A stretch of DNA of 64,000 nt from Deinococcus taeanensis (GTDB lineage Bacteria; Deinococcota; Deinococci; Deinococcales; Deinococcaceae). Positions 48,454 through 58,140 of the stretch are shown here, piece by piece. Where the stretch lies: the NCBI RefSeq assembly GCF_020229735.1, contig NZ_CP083455.1, positions 2,631,001 to 2,695,000 of the forward strand, written 5' to 3'. The position numbers were made by a program, and so were the translations under genes. The notes below the pieces were generated by a model. That model searched no databases and was not told the DNA's origin. It was given only the letters and a program-made list of their open reading frames with translations. The first letter of the stretch is position 1; every line of letters starts with the position of its first letter.

Positions 48454-48672
48454 GTGGATAGCGTCATTTTCGCCATGGTGCGTCAGGTGGCGGCCACGTG
48501 GTACGCGATGGCTGGGCTGCAGGGGCATTCTGCGGAACAGGCCGGCGAGGTGGCCATGCAGCAGGCGTCCTTGTTTCTCAGTGACCTGGGGATTGTGGAG
48601 CATGCCGGGCCGTACCTTGACGGTGCGCGCAAGGCGCTGGGAACGGCGCAGGATCTGGGTTTCGGAGCCTGA
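48454..48672 (+). CDS. Hypothetical small helical protein (72 aa)
   Basis: 72 residues from GTG 48454, two bases after the stop of the preceding gene. It is helical with FAMVRQVAATWYAMAGLQGHSAEQAGEVAMQQASLFLSDLG. No signal peptide, motif or family recognised. Support comes from its tight operon position and amino-acid composition. Confidence 0.55.
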   Translation: MDSVIFAMVRQVAATWYAMAGLQGHSAEQAGEVAMQQASLFLSDLGIVEHAGPYLDGARKALGTAQDLGFGA

Positions 48673-48728
48673 GCAGCGCCCGGGGCGGCATCGTCCATGG
48701 GCGGGGGGCTGCGGGCGTATGGTGAGGC

Positions 48729-49133
48729 ATGAAAGGTCTGTTGTGTGTGATCCTGCTGCTGGGGACCGCTGACGCTGACGCTTTTCCCGCCCTGACGCAT
48801 GTGGAGCAGGTGCATCCGCCGTCCGGTCAGGGGGTGGAGGTGCGGCGCGTGGCGTGCAGTGCGCCGGGCAGACCAGTGTTGGCGGCGGCGTTGACGCTCG
48901 AGCCGGCCGGGGCGCTGTCCTGGCAGGTGGTGCAGCTGGAGACGAACGAGGCGGGCGCGGAGGTTCTGGCCGTGGGCCGGACGCTGCCGCAGATTCAGCC
49001 GCACTACGCGCGGTACGTGACGCGCGGCGCGCCGGTGGGTCGGGTAACGTTCACGGCGCTGGTGGGGACCTGGAAGTTGTTCGGGCTGAAGTTCAGCTGG
49101 CAGGACGCGACGTACCGCTGCGTGCTGTCCTGA
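48729..49133 (+). CDS. Exported hypothetical protein (134 aa)
   Basis: The N-terminus MKGLLCVILLLGTADADA is a short signal peptide; the mature part (about 116 residues) is beta-rich with RRVACSAPGRPVLAAALTLE, QIQPHYARYVTRGAPVGRVTF and WQDATYRCVLS, and two Cys that could form a disulfide. No family is recognised. A leaderless promoter TATGGT (48718-48723) precedes ATG 48729 by 5 nt. Confidence 0.65.
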   Translation: MKGLLCVILLLGTADADAFPALTHVEQVHPPSGQGVEVRRVACSAPGRPVLAAALTLEPAGALSWQVVQLETNEAGAEVLAVGRTLPQIQPHYARYVTRGAPVGRVTFTALVGTWKLFGLKFSWQDATYRCVLS

Positions 49134-49137
49134 CACG

Positions 49138-49164
49138 CGCGGGGCCCTGAAGAAAGGCCCCGCG
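49138..49164. terminator. Hairpin between convergent genes
   Basis: CGCGGGGCC (49138-49146) pairs with GGCCCCGCG (49156-49164) around CTGAAGAAA. It separates the 134-aa exported protein gene from the TPR gene; no T-run. Confidence 0.5.
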
Positions 49165-49187
49165 GACGGTTCAGTGACCTGCCGGCT

Positions 49188-50336
49188 CTACTTTCCCTGC
49201 TGGGAGAGTTTCAGGTAGTAGGCGCTGCTTTTGTCGTTCGGGTCAAGTGCCACGGCCTGCATGTAGGCGGCGCTGGCACCGGCGTAGTCCTTGCGTTCGT
49301 AGCGGACGCGGCCCAGCCACGCCCACGCTTTGGCGTAGCGGGGGTTCTGCTGCGTGGCGGCCTGGAAGCCGGTCTCTGCGGCGGTCCTGTCGCCCGCGGC
49401 GTACCGGGCGTACGCGGCGCGGTAGGTGCGGACGGCAGTCAGGCCGTAGGTCTGCGCTTCCTGCGCGAGTGTGAGGTTGTACCGGTCGGCGGCAGTGGGT
49501 TTGGGCAGGGCGCTCAGGGCGGTGTAGGCCTCCAGGGCCGCCTGGGGGTTGCCGAGTTCCAGGGCCAGCCGGCCGGCTTCGCGCTGCGCGTCCGCGAAGT
49601 TCGGGGCGCTGCGTGCCGCTTCCTGGAAGCCGGCGAGCGCCTGCGCCTTGCGCCCGGCGTCGAGTTCGCCGTAGGCGCGGCTGAAGGCGCGGGTGGCGGC
49701 GGGACCGTACTGGGCGGCGCTGACGCTGAGGCTGCGGAAGTACGTGAGGGTTTTGTCGCCTGGGTTGAGGCTCAGCGCGCGGTCGTACAGGGTCTGCGCC
49801 TGCGTGTAGTTCCCGGCTTCCAGGGCGGTGCGGGCGGCCCAGGCGGCGCACTGGGCGCTGCGGGGGTCGAGGGTCAGGCAGGTCTGGAAGAACGCGGCGG
49901 CCTGATCGGGCTGGTTGCGGGTGTACGCGGCGTAGCCGAGGTTGTACTGCACGTTCGCGGCGCTTGTCGCCTCAGCCGCGTTCTGGGTGGCGGGCGCCAC
50001 CTTGAAGTAGGCGTTCCAGGCAAGTTCCGCCTGACGCCAGAAGCGCACCTCGGTGTAGATCTCCGCGCGGAGTTTCAGAAAGTCGGCGTTGTCGGGTGCG
50101 GCAGCGACGGCGGCCTCGGCAGCGGCGGCGGCCTGTTTCCAGAGCGGCTGATCGATGTTCGCGCTGCCTCTGGGGTAGGCGGCGCGCGCCCGCTCGGCCA
50201 GGGTGCGGGCGGTGGTGGCGTGCGCGGCGGCGCTCTGCGGCGCCGCCTGCGCGGGCGCCGAGGGGGCACCGGGGGTCGTCTGGGCGTGGGCAGTCAGGGT
50301 GCCGGTCAGGGCCAGCAGCAGGGTCAGGGAACGCAT
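49188..50336 (-). CDS. Exported tetratricopeptide-repeat protein
   Basis: 382 residues from ATG 50336 (GGAG 6 nt upstream). The signal peptide MRSLTLLLALTGTLTAHAQ ends in AHA. An Ala/Pro/Gln-rich region (20-55) precedes about eight TPR-like helical pairs: YNLGYAAYTRNQPDQAAAFF, ALEAGNYTQAQTLYDRALSL, LDAGRKAQALAGFQEAARSA, LGRVRYERKDYAGASAAYMQ. It is probably a periplasmic scaffold or assembly factor; partner unknown. The gene diverges from def. Confidence 0.85.
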   Translation of the reverse strand: MRSLTLLLALTGTLTAHAQTTPGAPSAPAQAAPQSAAAHATTARTLAERARAAYPRGSANIDQPLWKQAAAAAEAAVAAAPDNADFLKLRAEIYTEVRFWRQAELAWNAYFKVAPATQNAAEATSAANVQYNLGYAAYTRNQPDQAAAFFQTCLTLDPRSAQCAAWAARTALEAGNYTQAQTLYDRALSLNPGDKTLTYFRSLSVSAAQYGPAATRAFSRAYGELDAGRKAQALAGFQEAARSAPNFADAQREAGRLALELGNPQAALEAYTALSALPKPTAADRYNLTLAQEAQTYGLTAVRTYRAAYARYAAGDRTAAETGFQAATQQNPRYAKAWAWLGRVRYERKDYAGASAAYMQAVALDPNDKSSAYYLKLSQQGK

Positions 50337-50523
50337 GCGTACTCCTTTCAGGAAAGGGGCGGAAGGGGGGTGGATGGTCTCCCGGTCATGCAAGCAGGTC
50401 CGCCTGACGCCCGGGTGGCCACTTGGGTAAGGGTGACTTCATCTTCCGCGCCCCTTGCCGGGAGGTGACTATGGGAGGCGGGTCAGGGTCGGGCGCGGAG
50501 CGGTCTGGTAAAACAGGAGTACT

Positions 50524-51183
50524 GTGACGGACCCTGCTGCCCCCCGCGTGTATCCCCTGCGCCTGTACGGCGACCCGGTGCTGCGCCGTAAAGCCAAGCC
50601 TCTGCATGCCACGGATCTGCTGACCGTCCCGGGTTTCGGCCCGCAGACGGTGCGGCAGGTGGCGGACACCATGCTCGAAACGATGTTCGAGGCGCATGGC
50701 GTGGGGCTCGCCGCGCCGCAGATCGGTCTACCCGTGCGGTTGTTCGTGGCCGTGGAGTACGAGGATGACGAGGAGGAGAACGAAGGGCAGGAAAAGCCCC
50801 TGAAGTCCCGCGTGCTGCGCGAGTACGTGATGCTCAATCCGACCCTGAAGGTCATGGACAAGAAAAAGGACCGCTCGTACCAGGAGGGCTGCCTGAGCAT
50901 TCCGGGCATCTACGAGGAGGGCGTGCCGAGGGCGCGGGCAGTGCAGGTGAGTTACACCGATCTGGACGGCCAGGCGCGCGTGATAGAGGCTGATGATTAC
51001 CTCGCCCGGGTGTTTCAGCATGAGGCTGATCACCTCGACGGCGTGATGTTCCTGGACCGCCTGCCGCCGGAGGTGACCGAGGACTACCGCAGGGAACTGC
51101 TGGCGATTCAGCAGAAGTCCCGCGCGTTCCTGAATGACCTTGCGCTGCGTGAGCGGCAGCGGCGGGAAGAGGCGAGCCTTTGA
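50524..51183 (+). CDS. def: Peptide deformylase
   Basis: Removes the N-formyl group from nascent proteins. It has 219 residues. Motif 1 is GVGLAAPQIG, motif 2 EGCLSIPGI with the metal Cys, motif 3 QHEADHLDGVMF with the two metal His and catalytic Glu. Between motifs 1 and 2 there is an acidic insertion (EYEDDEEENEGQEK), absent from most homologues, which adds to the length. GTG 50524 is the start with AGGAG 4 nt upstream. The TGA overlaps the TTG of fmt, the classic def-fmt pair. Confidence 0.96.
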   Translation: MTDPAAPRVYPLRLYGDPVLRRKAKPLHATDLLTVPGFGPQTVRQVADTMLETMFEAHGVGLAAPQIGLPVRLFVAVEYEDDEEENEGQEKPLKSRVLREYVMLNPTLKVMDKKKDRSYQEGCLSIPGIYEEGVPRARAVQVSYTDLDGQARVIEADDYLARVFQHEADHLDGVMFLDRLPPEVTEDYRRELLAIQQKSRAFLNDLALRERQRREEASL

Positions 51184-52127
51184 CCGCGCCCCGCGTGGCG
51201 TTTTTCGGGTCGCCGGCATTCGCGCTGCCCGTGCTGGAGGCCATCCGCGCACGGTTTGAAGTGACGCTGGTGGTCGCGCAGCCGGACAAACCGGTCGGGC
51301 GGGGCCTGAAACTCACGCCGCCGCCTGTCGCTGCGCGCGCCGCCGAGCTGGGCCTGCCACTCGCACAGCCCCGGAAACTGCGGGGCAACGCGGCCTTCGA
51401 AGCGCAGCTGCGTGACTCGGGGGCAGAGGTCGCCGTCACCTGCGCGTACGGGAAGATCCTGCCGCTCAGCGTGCTCACGGTGCCGCGCTTCGGGTTTCTG
51501 AACACGCACACCAGTCTGCTGCCCGCCTACCGGGGGGCCGCGCCGATTCAGTGGGCCTTGATCCGCGGGGAGAGCGTGACCGGCACGACCATCATGCAGA
51601 CGGACGAGGGCATGGACACCGGCCCCATTCTCCTGCAGGAGCCGCTGCCTATCGCGCCGGAGTGGACCAGTGTGGAACTCGCGGACGCGCTCAGCTCGCA
51701 GGCGGCGCGCCTGATCGTGCAGGCCCTCGCCAGTCTGGACGCCCTCTCCCCCACTCCGCAGGACCACGCGCGCGCCACGCACGCCCCCATGCTCGTCAAG
51801 GAGGACGGGTTCGTGCGCTGGGCTGACACCGCGCGCCAGATTGTGAACCGCTCCCGGGGCGTGGCGGCGTGGCCGCAGACGACAGCGTTTCTGGGGGGCG
51901 CGCGGCTGAAGCTGGGTGGCCTGAGCGTCACGGACGGCCAGGGGGCGCCCGGCGAGGTGCTGAACGTCACCGCGGGGGGCGTGACGGTCGCTGCGGGTGA
52001 GGCGGCCGTGCTGATCCGCACGGTGCAGCCGGAGGCCCGCAAGGCGCTGCCGGCGGCCACCTGGGCGCAGGCGTCGGGGGTCACGCGCGGGGCGCGGCTG
52101 GACCTCTGGGAACCCCCCGCCTCCTGA
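51180..52127 (+). CDS. fmt: Methionyl-tRNA formyltransferase
   Basis: Formylates initiator Met-tRNA. It has 315 residues. The N-terminal VAFFGSPAFALPVLEAI and the formyltransferase signature NTHTSLLPAYRGAAPIQWAL with catalytic His, followed by GTTIMQTDEGMDTGPIL containing the key Asp, are intact; the C-terminal OB-like domain (about 205-315) is present. The start is TTG 51180, which overlaps the def stop (TTGA). No ATG fits the N-terminus better. Confidence 0.96.
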   Translation: MTAPRVAFFGSPAFALPVLEAIRARFEVTLVVAQPDKPVGRGLKLTPPPVAARAAELGLPLAQPRKLRGNAAFEAQLRDSGAEVAVTCAYGKILPLSVLTVPRFGFLNTHTSLLPAYRGAAPIQWALIRGESVTGTTIMQTDEGMDTGPILLQEPLPIAPEWTSVELADALSSQAARLIVQALASLDALSPTPQDHARATHAPMLVKEDGFVRWADTARQIVNRSRGVAAWPQTTAFLGGARLKLGGLSVTDGQGAPGEVLNVTAGGVTVAAGEAAVLIRTVQPEARKALPAATWAQASGVTRGARLDLWEPPAS

Positions 52128-52143
52128 GGGCGTACCCGGGGCC

Positions 52144-52758
52144 ATGAGCCTCACCTTTCCGCTGACCCTGGAATTCAAGTTCAGTCTTTTCACCGAGCTT
52201 CGGGTCACCGACGCGGGCGGCCAGCTGGTGGCCGTGGTGAAGGAAAAGACCTTCAGTGTGCGGGACGAGGTCCGGGTGTTCCGCGATGAGCACAAGCAGG
52301 TGCAGACGCACCGCATGAAAGCCCGCGGGTTCATGGCCGGCGCGCTCGACTGGAAGGCGCGGCGCCTGATCGAGCGTACGGACGGCTCCCCGGTCGGGGC
52401 GCTGCAGGCACAGGGCATGCGAACCCTGTGGGGCGCCGCCTACGACCTGCTTGGCCCAGACGGTGAGGGCCGGTTCACCATTCGTGACGATCATCCGTGG
52501 CTGGGCGTCATCGAGGGCCTTCTGGACGCCATTCCGTTCGTCGGGGATTTTATCGCCATGGGTTTCGACTACCTCGTGAACCCCACGTACACCGTCACGG
52601 ACACCGCTGGGCAGGCGGCGTACCGGGTGCATAAGAAACGCAGCGTGTTCGCGCGGCGCTTCACGGTGGAGGAACTTCAGCCGCGCGGCGGCCAGGACGA
52701 CGAACTTGTCCTGCTGGGGCTGATTCAGCTGATTCTGCGCGAACGCGAACGCGGGTAA
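52144..52758 (+). CDS. LURP-one-related/scramblase-like protein
   Basis: 204 residues, soluble apart from a hydrophobic patch LLDAIPFVGDFIAMGFDYLV. The pattern of beta strands, LFTELRVTDAGGQLVAVVKEKTFSVRDEVRVFRDEHK, with TYTVTDTAGQAAYRVHKKRSVFARRFTVEE in the second half, is that of LURP-one/DUF567 proteins, a 12-stranded barrel around a buried helix. Function in bacteria is unclear; membrane association is possible. It follows fmt by 16 bp and may be in the same transcript. Confidence 0.65.
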   Translation: MSLTFPLTLEFKFSLFTELRVTDAGGQLVAVVKEKTFSVRDEVRVFRDEHKQVQTHRMKARGFMAGALDWKARRLIERTDGSPVGALQAQGMRTLWGAAYDLLGPDGEGRFTIRDDHPWLGVIEGLLDAIPFVGDFIAMGFDYLVNPTYTVTDTAGQAAYRVHKKRSVFARRFTVEELQPRGGQDDELVLLGLIQLILRERERG

Positions 52759-52760
52759 CC

Positions 52761-52985
52761 ATGCGGCCGGAGGACCAGCAGACCTGCCTGGCCCTGATGG
52801 CTTTCCTCGACGCCTACTGGCGGCACACCGCCGCGGGCGGCACGGGAACACCGCTGGGTTCACTGCGTTCTGAGGGAAGGGGGCCGGGCAGCCTGGCGCT
52901 GATCGAGCAGGCGCGTGAAGACGGCGCAGCGCTGGCCCGCGCGCAGGCCAGCAGGAACGCAGCTGAACGCCGCTCAGGAAGCTGA
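52761..52985 (+). CDS. Hypothetical small protein (74 aa)
   Basis: 74 residues, helical: DQQTCLALMAFLDAYWRHT and GSLALIEQAREDGAALARAQASRNAAE. It begins two bases after the stop of the LURP-one-like gene, which suggests a shared operon. No family recognised; support is mainly the operon spacing. Confidence 0.5.
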   Translation: MRPEDQQTCLALMAFLDAYWRHTAAGGTGTPLGSLRSEGRGPGSLALIEQAREDGAALARAQASRNAAERRSGS

Positions 52986-53008
52986 GCAGGCGGCGCCCGG
53001 CCGGGCAT

Positions 53009-53734
53009 TCAACCCTTCCAGCTGGGCACGTGCTCGCCGTACTGGGCGTAGGCGTCGCAGCGCTCACGCAGGACGCACGCCCCACATTTCGGCCGGTGCC
53101 AGGTGCAGACGCGCTGCCCGTGGCGCAGCAGGTTCACGTGAAGCTCGTACAGAAAGGGCGGGTCGGGCGGCAGGAGTTTCAGCAGCGCGCGGTGCGCGGC
53201 CTGCTCCCCCATTTTTGGGATGGCCCCCATGCGGGTGGTGGTGCGGTGCACGTGAGTATCGACCGGGAACACCGGCCGGGCGTAGTTGAACAGCAGCACC
53301 AGGCTGGCTGTCTTGATGCCCACGCCGGGCAGGTCGGTGAGCCACTTCAGGGCGTCCTTGACGGGCAGGTCGCGCAGAAAATCGAGGTTGTAGCCGCTGG
53401 GGGAATCCCGGATGGCAATCAGGGCCTGCTGGATCCGCGGCGCCTTGCTTTCCGGGTAGTTGCTGCGGCGGATGGCGTGGGCGACCGCGTCGGTGGGCGC
53501 GGCGATGATGTCGTCCCAGTTTCCGAGCGCGCGAAGTTCCTGGTAGGCGGCATCCTCGTCGCGCCAGTTGGTGCGCTGGGACAGGATGGTGCTGATCAGT
53601 TCGTGCATCGGGTCGCGGCGGGGGTCGAGGGGCCGTTCGCCGTACTCGGCGCGCAGCTGGTCTTTTACCCAGGTGAGCAGTTCGGCCCGCTCCGGTTCGG
53701 GGCGGGCCGCGTTCAGGGGAGCGGGGGTGGTCAT
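53009..53734 (-). CDS. nth: Endonuclease III (DNA glycosylase/AP lyase)
   Basis: Removes oxidised pyrimidines from DNA. It has 241 residues. The HhH motif is LPGVGIKTASLVLL with catalytic Lys141, the catalytic Asp159 is in PVDTHVHR, and the [4Fe-4S] loop has Cys210, Cys217, Cys220 and Cys226 (spacing 6-2-5). Deinococcus genomes usually carry several EndoIII paralogues; which one this is cannot be told here. The start ATG 53734 lies 4 nt after the stop of the small acidic protein gene, so the two are coupled. Confidence 0.94.
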   Translation of the reverse strand: MTTPAPLNAARPEPERAELLTWVKDQLRAEYGERPLDPRRDPMHELISTILSQRTNWRDEDAAYQELRALGNWDDIIAAPTDAVAHAIRRSNYPESKAPRIQQALIAIRDSPSGYNLDFLRDLPVKDALKWLTDLPGVGIKTASLVLLFNYARPVFPVDTHVHRTTTRMGAIPKMGEQAAHRALLKLLPPDPPFLYELHVNLLRHGQRVCTWHRPKCGACVLRERCDAYAQYGEHVPSWKG

Positions 53735-53738
53735 GGCC

Positions 53739-53921
53739 TCAGGACTGCTGGGGGGTGCTGTCCCCTTCGACCTCGTCGCGCCCGCCTTCGGCCGGGTCGG
53801 GTTTCGCGGCTGGATCAATGTCGGGGTCCTTGCCGCGCGCCTGTTCGGGAATGTCCTGACGCTGACCTTCGGCGGGGGACTGGTTGGCGGGGTCGTACCC
53901 GGTTTTCTGATCGTCGGTCAT
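53739..53921 (-). CDS. Small acidic, probably disordered protein (60 aa)
   Basis: 60 residues without hydrophobic core: rich in Asp, Glu, Pro, Gln and Gly (DDQKTGYDPANQSPAEGQRQ, KDPDIDPAAKPDPAEGGRDE). It starts at ATG 53921 and ends 4 nt before nth, in the same direction. Such hydrophilic proteins are found in desiccation-tolerant bacteria; the composition is hydrophilin-like, but no family is certain. Confidence 0.6.
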   Translation of the reverse strand: MTDDQKTGYDPANQSPAEGQRQDIPEQARGKDPDIDPAAKPDPAEGGRDEVEGDSTPQQS

Positions 53922-54033
53922 GCCTTTCAGCTTGCCCGGCAGTTCGGGTGCGGGGATGCGAGGGGCCTCAGGGGCCCTTCATGTGCGTGGAGGCGGCCCC
54001 TGATGCGAGGAGCCGCCTTCACTGTCAAGAGGT

Positions 54034-55506
54034 TTACATCGCTTCGAGCATCAGCCGGTCAGGGTTCTCCAGCAGGCGGATGACTTCCTTGCAGAAGCGG
54101 GCGGCTTCGGCGCCGTCCACGAGGCGGTGATCGAAGGAGAGGCTCAGGTACATCATGTGCGCCACGACGATGTTGTCGTGCTCGTCCACGATGGCGCGTT
54201 TCTGGATCGAGTGCACGCCGAGAATGGCGGCGTCGGGCACATTGATGATCGGGAAGGAGAACAGCGCACCGATGGAACCGATGTTCGTGATGCTGAAGGT
54301 GCTGCCAGCCAGTTCGTCGGCCTGGAGCTTCCCGGCCTGGGCGCGGCCGGCGAGGTCGGTCACCTCACGCGCGAGGTCGAAGATACTCTTGTGGTTGACG
54401 TCCTTCAGAACCGGCACAGTCAGGCCGGCGTCCGTGGCGACAGCCATGCCGATGTTGAAGTAGCGTTTGTGCACGATCTCCTGCGTGGCCTCGTCGAAGG
54501 AACTGTTCAGGCTGGGGTACTTGCGCAGCGCCGCAGCGACGGCCTTGAAGATGAACGGCAGGTACGAGAGCTTCACGCCGGCCGCCGCAGCGTCGTCCTT
54601 CACGCGGGCGCGGAACGCCACGAGCCGGCTGAGGTTGACCTCGTCCACGGTCAGGGTGCGGACGGTGTACAGGTGGCTGGCGACCATCTGGTTGCTGATG
54701 GCGCGGCGCATTCCGCGCAGCGGCACGCGCTCTTCGAGGTGCTCGTAGCCTTTGGGCGTGCGGTACTGCACGGGGGGGACAGGCAGCCCCCCGGCGGCGG
54801 GGGTCCTGGTGGGGGCGGCCGGGGTGGACAGAGCCGGGGCAGCTGGCGGGGTGGGCGCGGGGACGGCGTTGCCCTGCCCCTGGTGCGCGAGGACGTCCGT
54901 GACGCGGACGCGGCCGTTGGGGCCGCTGCCGCGCACCTGCGTCAGGTCGAGGTTCAGTTCGCGGGCCAGCTGGCGTGCGGCGGGCACAGCCAGCACGCGG
55001 CCGTCGGGGCGCGCCGCGGGCTGCGCGGGCGCGGCCTGAGGCGCCGCCTGGCGCTGGCCGAGGCCCTGCACCTGCACTTTCTCATCACTGGAGAACGCCT
55101 TGAAGAGACTGCTGGAGTCGTCGTCGGCCTTGTTGTGCAGGTGTCCGGCTTCCACAATGCTGCCGCCCACCTGTTCGCGTTCTTCCTGCGCCTGCGGGGG
55201 CAACGCCACCGCCGGGCCGTTGCCGGCGCTCGCCTGGACGCCCTGCGTGGCGCTGGGGGCGCCCGCGCCGCCGGTTTCGTCGATCAGGGCGATGGCCGCG
55301 TGAACGGCCACCACGTCGCCTTCCCCCGCAAGCCGTTTGCTGAGCACGCCCGCCACAGGGCTGGGCAGTTCCACGGTGACCTTGTCGGTCATGACTTCGC
55401 ACAGCGGCTGTTCGAGGGCAATGGTGTCGCCCTCCCGGACGAGCCATTTGAGAATTTCACCCTCGACGACACTCTCGGCGAGTTCAGGCAACAGCACTTC
55501 TTTCAT
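54034..55506 (-). CDS. 2-oxo acid dehydrogenase E2 (dihydrolipoyl acyltransferase)
   Basis: 490 residues. The lipoyl domain (1-80) has the lipoylated Lys42 in EVMTDKVTVELPSP. A long Ala/Pro/Gln linker leads to the E1/E3-binding domain (about 175-210, VLAVPAARQLARELNLDLTQVRGSGPNGRVRVTDV), a second linker (about 215-250), and the catalytic acyltransferase domain (about 255-490) with SFDHRLVDGAEAARF. MTDKV is the form common in branched-chain E2 rather than pyruvate E2, so branched-chain 2-oxo acids are the likely substrate. The start ATG 55506 has GAGG 6 nt upstream. It belongs with the E1 genes. Confidence 0.92.
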   Translation of the reverse strand: MKEVLLPELAESVVEGEILKWLVREGDTIALEQPLCEVMTDKVTVELPSPVAGVLSKRLAGEGDVVAVHAAIALIDETGGAGAPSATQGVQASAGNGPAVALPPQAQEEREQVGGSIVEAGHLHNKADDDSSSLFKAFSSDEKVQVQGLGQRQAAPQAAPAQPAARPDGRVLAVPAARQLARELNLDLTQVRGSGPNGRVRVTDVLAHQGQGNAVPAPTPPAAPALSTPAAPTRTPAAGGLPVPPVQYRTPKGYEHLEERVPLRGMRRAISNQMVASHLYTVRTLTVDEVNLSRLVAFRARVKDDAAAAGVKLSYLPFIFKAVAAALRKYPSLNSSFDEATQEIVHKRYFNIGMAVATDAGLTVPVLKDVNHKSIFDLAREVTDLAGRAQAGKLQADELAGSTFSITNIGSIGALFSFPIINVPDAAILGVHSIQKRAIVDEHDNIVVAHMMYLSLSFDHRLVDGAEAARFCKEVIRLLENPDRLMLEAM

Positions 55507-55534
55507 AGGTGACCTCACTTGGAGCAGGGGACGT

Positions 55535-55768
55535 TCAGCGCAGCACGGTGGCGCGCAGCAGTCCGTAGATGATCAGGAGAAGGCCCAGGACCTGAATCCA
55601 GCGTTCGCCGCGGGCGTACACCCAGGCGCTGAGGCCCAGCGCGGCGAACATGCCGCCGATGGCGAGGCTCTGCCAGGGTTGGCTCAGCTTGCCGGCCAGG
55701 GCGTACAGCGTGAAGCCGATCAGCAGGCCCAGGGTGCCCAGCAGGGGGCGCAGCAGGTCAGGTCGCAT
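55535..55768 (-). CDS. Small membrane protein (77 aa)
   Basis: 77 residues with three hydrophobic segments: LLRPLLGTLGLLIGFTLYALAG, SLAIGGMFAALGLSAWVYA and WIQVLGLLLIIYGLLRATVL. No family recognised. It sits between E1beta and E2 in the dehydrogenase operon but has its own leaderless-type promoter, TAAGCT (plus 55776-55781) 7 nt before ATG 55768. Confidence 0.7.
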   Translation of the reverse strand: MRPDLLRPLLGTLGLLIGFTLYALAGKLSQPWQSLAIGGMFAALGLSAWVYARGERWIQVLGLLLIIYGLLRATVLR

Positions 55769-55794
55769 GGAACGGAGCTTAATGGGTCGGGGCT

Positions 55795-56810
<1,016 letters not shown>

Positions 56811-56814
<4 letters not shown>

Positions 56815-57929
56815 GCGCGCCCGCCCTGACCCGCGCTCTGTTCGGCGCGCAGGAACGCCTCCTGCTGGCGCAGGTGATCAGGCAGGTCGGCGTACACGTC
56901 CTCGAACATGATGCGCCAGTCGGGCTGCCCGGTCGCTTCGGCCCTGAGGACCTGTTCGTCCACCTCGCGGTGGGTGCGGGCGATCAGGGCGGCGCGCTCC
57001 TCGGCGCTGACCGGGTGGCCGAGGTGCTCCAGGAGCTTCTCAAGGCGGGTGATGGGATCGCGGGCCAGCCAGGCGTCGACCTCCTCGCGGGTGCGGTAGT
57101 GCTTCTCCGCGTCGGCATCGGCGTTGCTGTGCGAACCAACACGGTAGGTCAGGCATTCCACGAGCGCGGGGCCGTGCCCGGCGCGGACCTGCCCGGCGGC
57201 GTGCGCACAGACTTCCATCACGGCAATGATGTCGTTGCCGTCCACGTAGTAGCCGGGCATGCCGTACGCCCTGGCCTTGATGTGAATGGTCTCGCTGGCC
57301 GTCTGCTCGCGGATGCTGGTGCTGATGGCCCACTGGTTGTTCTCGCAGACGAACAGGGCGGGGGCCTGGGCGGCGCCGGCCATGTTCATGCCGGCGTGCC
57401 AGTCGCCTTCGCTGGTGGCGCCGTCTCCGAAGGTGCAGACGGTGATCTCATCCACCCCGAGGTACTTCTGCGCCATTGCGTTGCCGGCGGCGGGCGGCAC
57501 CTGCGACGCGATGGAGGAGCTGATGGACACGAAGTTCTGCCGCCTGGCCGCGAAGTGGTGCGGCATCTGGCGGCCGCGGCAGGTGTCGCTGTTGGTGCCC
57601 AGGCACTGGCTGATGAGCTCGTCCATGGGCACGCCCATGGCGAGGCCCAGGGTGTGGTCGCGGTAGTACGGCCAGACCCAGTCGTGCCCGACGCGAATGG
57701 AGCGGGCCAGGCCGACCTGGGTGGCTTCCATGCCGCTGGACTGCGCGTAGAAGGTGGTGCGGCCCTGCCGGAGCAGGGTGATGAGTTTGCGGTCGAATTC
57801 GCGGGCCTGAAGCATCAGGCCGTGCAGTTCGCGCAGCACGTCCGGTGTGAAGCGTTCCGGGAGGGGCTGCACCGGCGTCCCGTCTTCCGCGACGAAGCGG
57901 ATGGGCTCGGGGGTGAAGGGTTGAATCAT
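56811..57929 (-). CDS. 2-oxo acid dehydrogenase E1 alpha subunit
   Basis: 372 residues. The ThDP/Mg motif is [20 protein letters not shown] with [10 protein letters not shown] completing it. The N-terminal [30 protein letters not shown] and [21 protein letters not shown] are E1alpha marks; the phosphorylation-loop region [20 protein letters not shown] follows. Length and motifs fit branched-chain E1alpha. The start ATG 57929 has AGGAGG 9 nt upstream. It is the first gene of the operon E1alpha-E1beta-(membrane protein)-E2; no E3 is nearby. The upstream region carries a PaaR-type operator. Confidence 0.94.
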
Positions 57930-57998
57930 GGGCTGGTGCCTCCTGACCGGTACAGGTGCGCGCGTGCGCGGGGGCTGCGCCGGAATCAATCTGTCTAG

Positions 57999-58012
57999 CA
58001 AACGCTCGTTAG
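57999..58012. promoter_or_regulatory. TetR-type operator CNAACGNNCGTTNG upstream of the dehydrogenase operon
   Basis: Minus strand CTAACGAGCGTTTG matches all defined bases of CNAACGNNCGTTNG, the pseudopalindrome reported for the Thermus thermophilus TetR regulator PaaR. On the minus strand it follows a TAAAAT -10-like hexamer (plus 58015-58020), so a bound repressor would cover the transcription start. The E1alpha ATG is 70 bp downstream. No tetR gene lies in the window. Confidence 0.55.
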
Positions 58013-58140
58013 GCATTTTAGACGGTTTGTCCTCCAGCCGGGAGGGGCGGCCTCCCTGGCGTGAGGCACAGATCCGGCGGGCGGCGCTGTTGCCCGCCCC
58101 ATCGCGCAGTGCCGTCCATTCACCCTGGACGACAGAAGCG

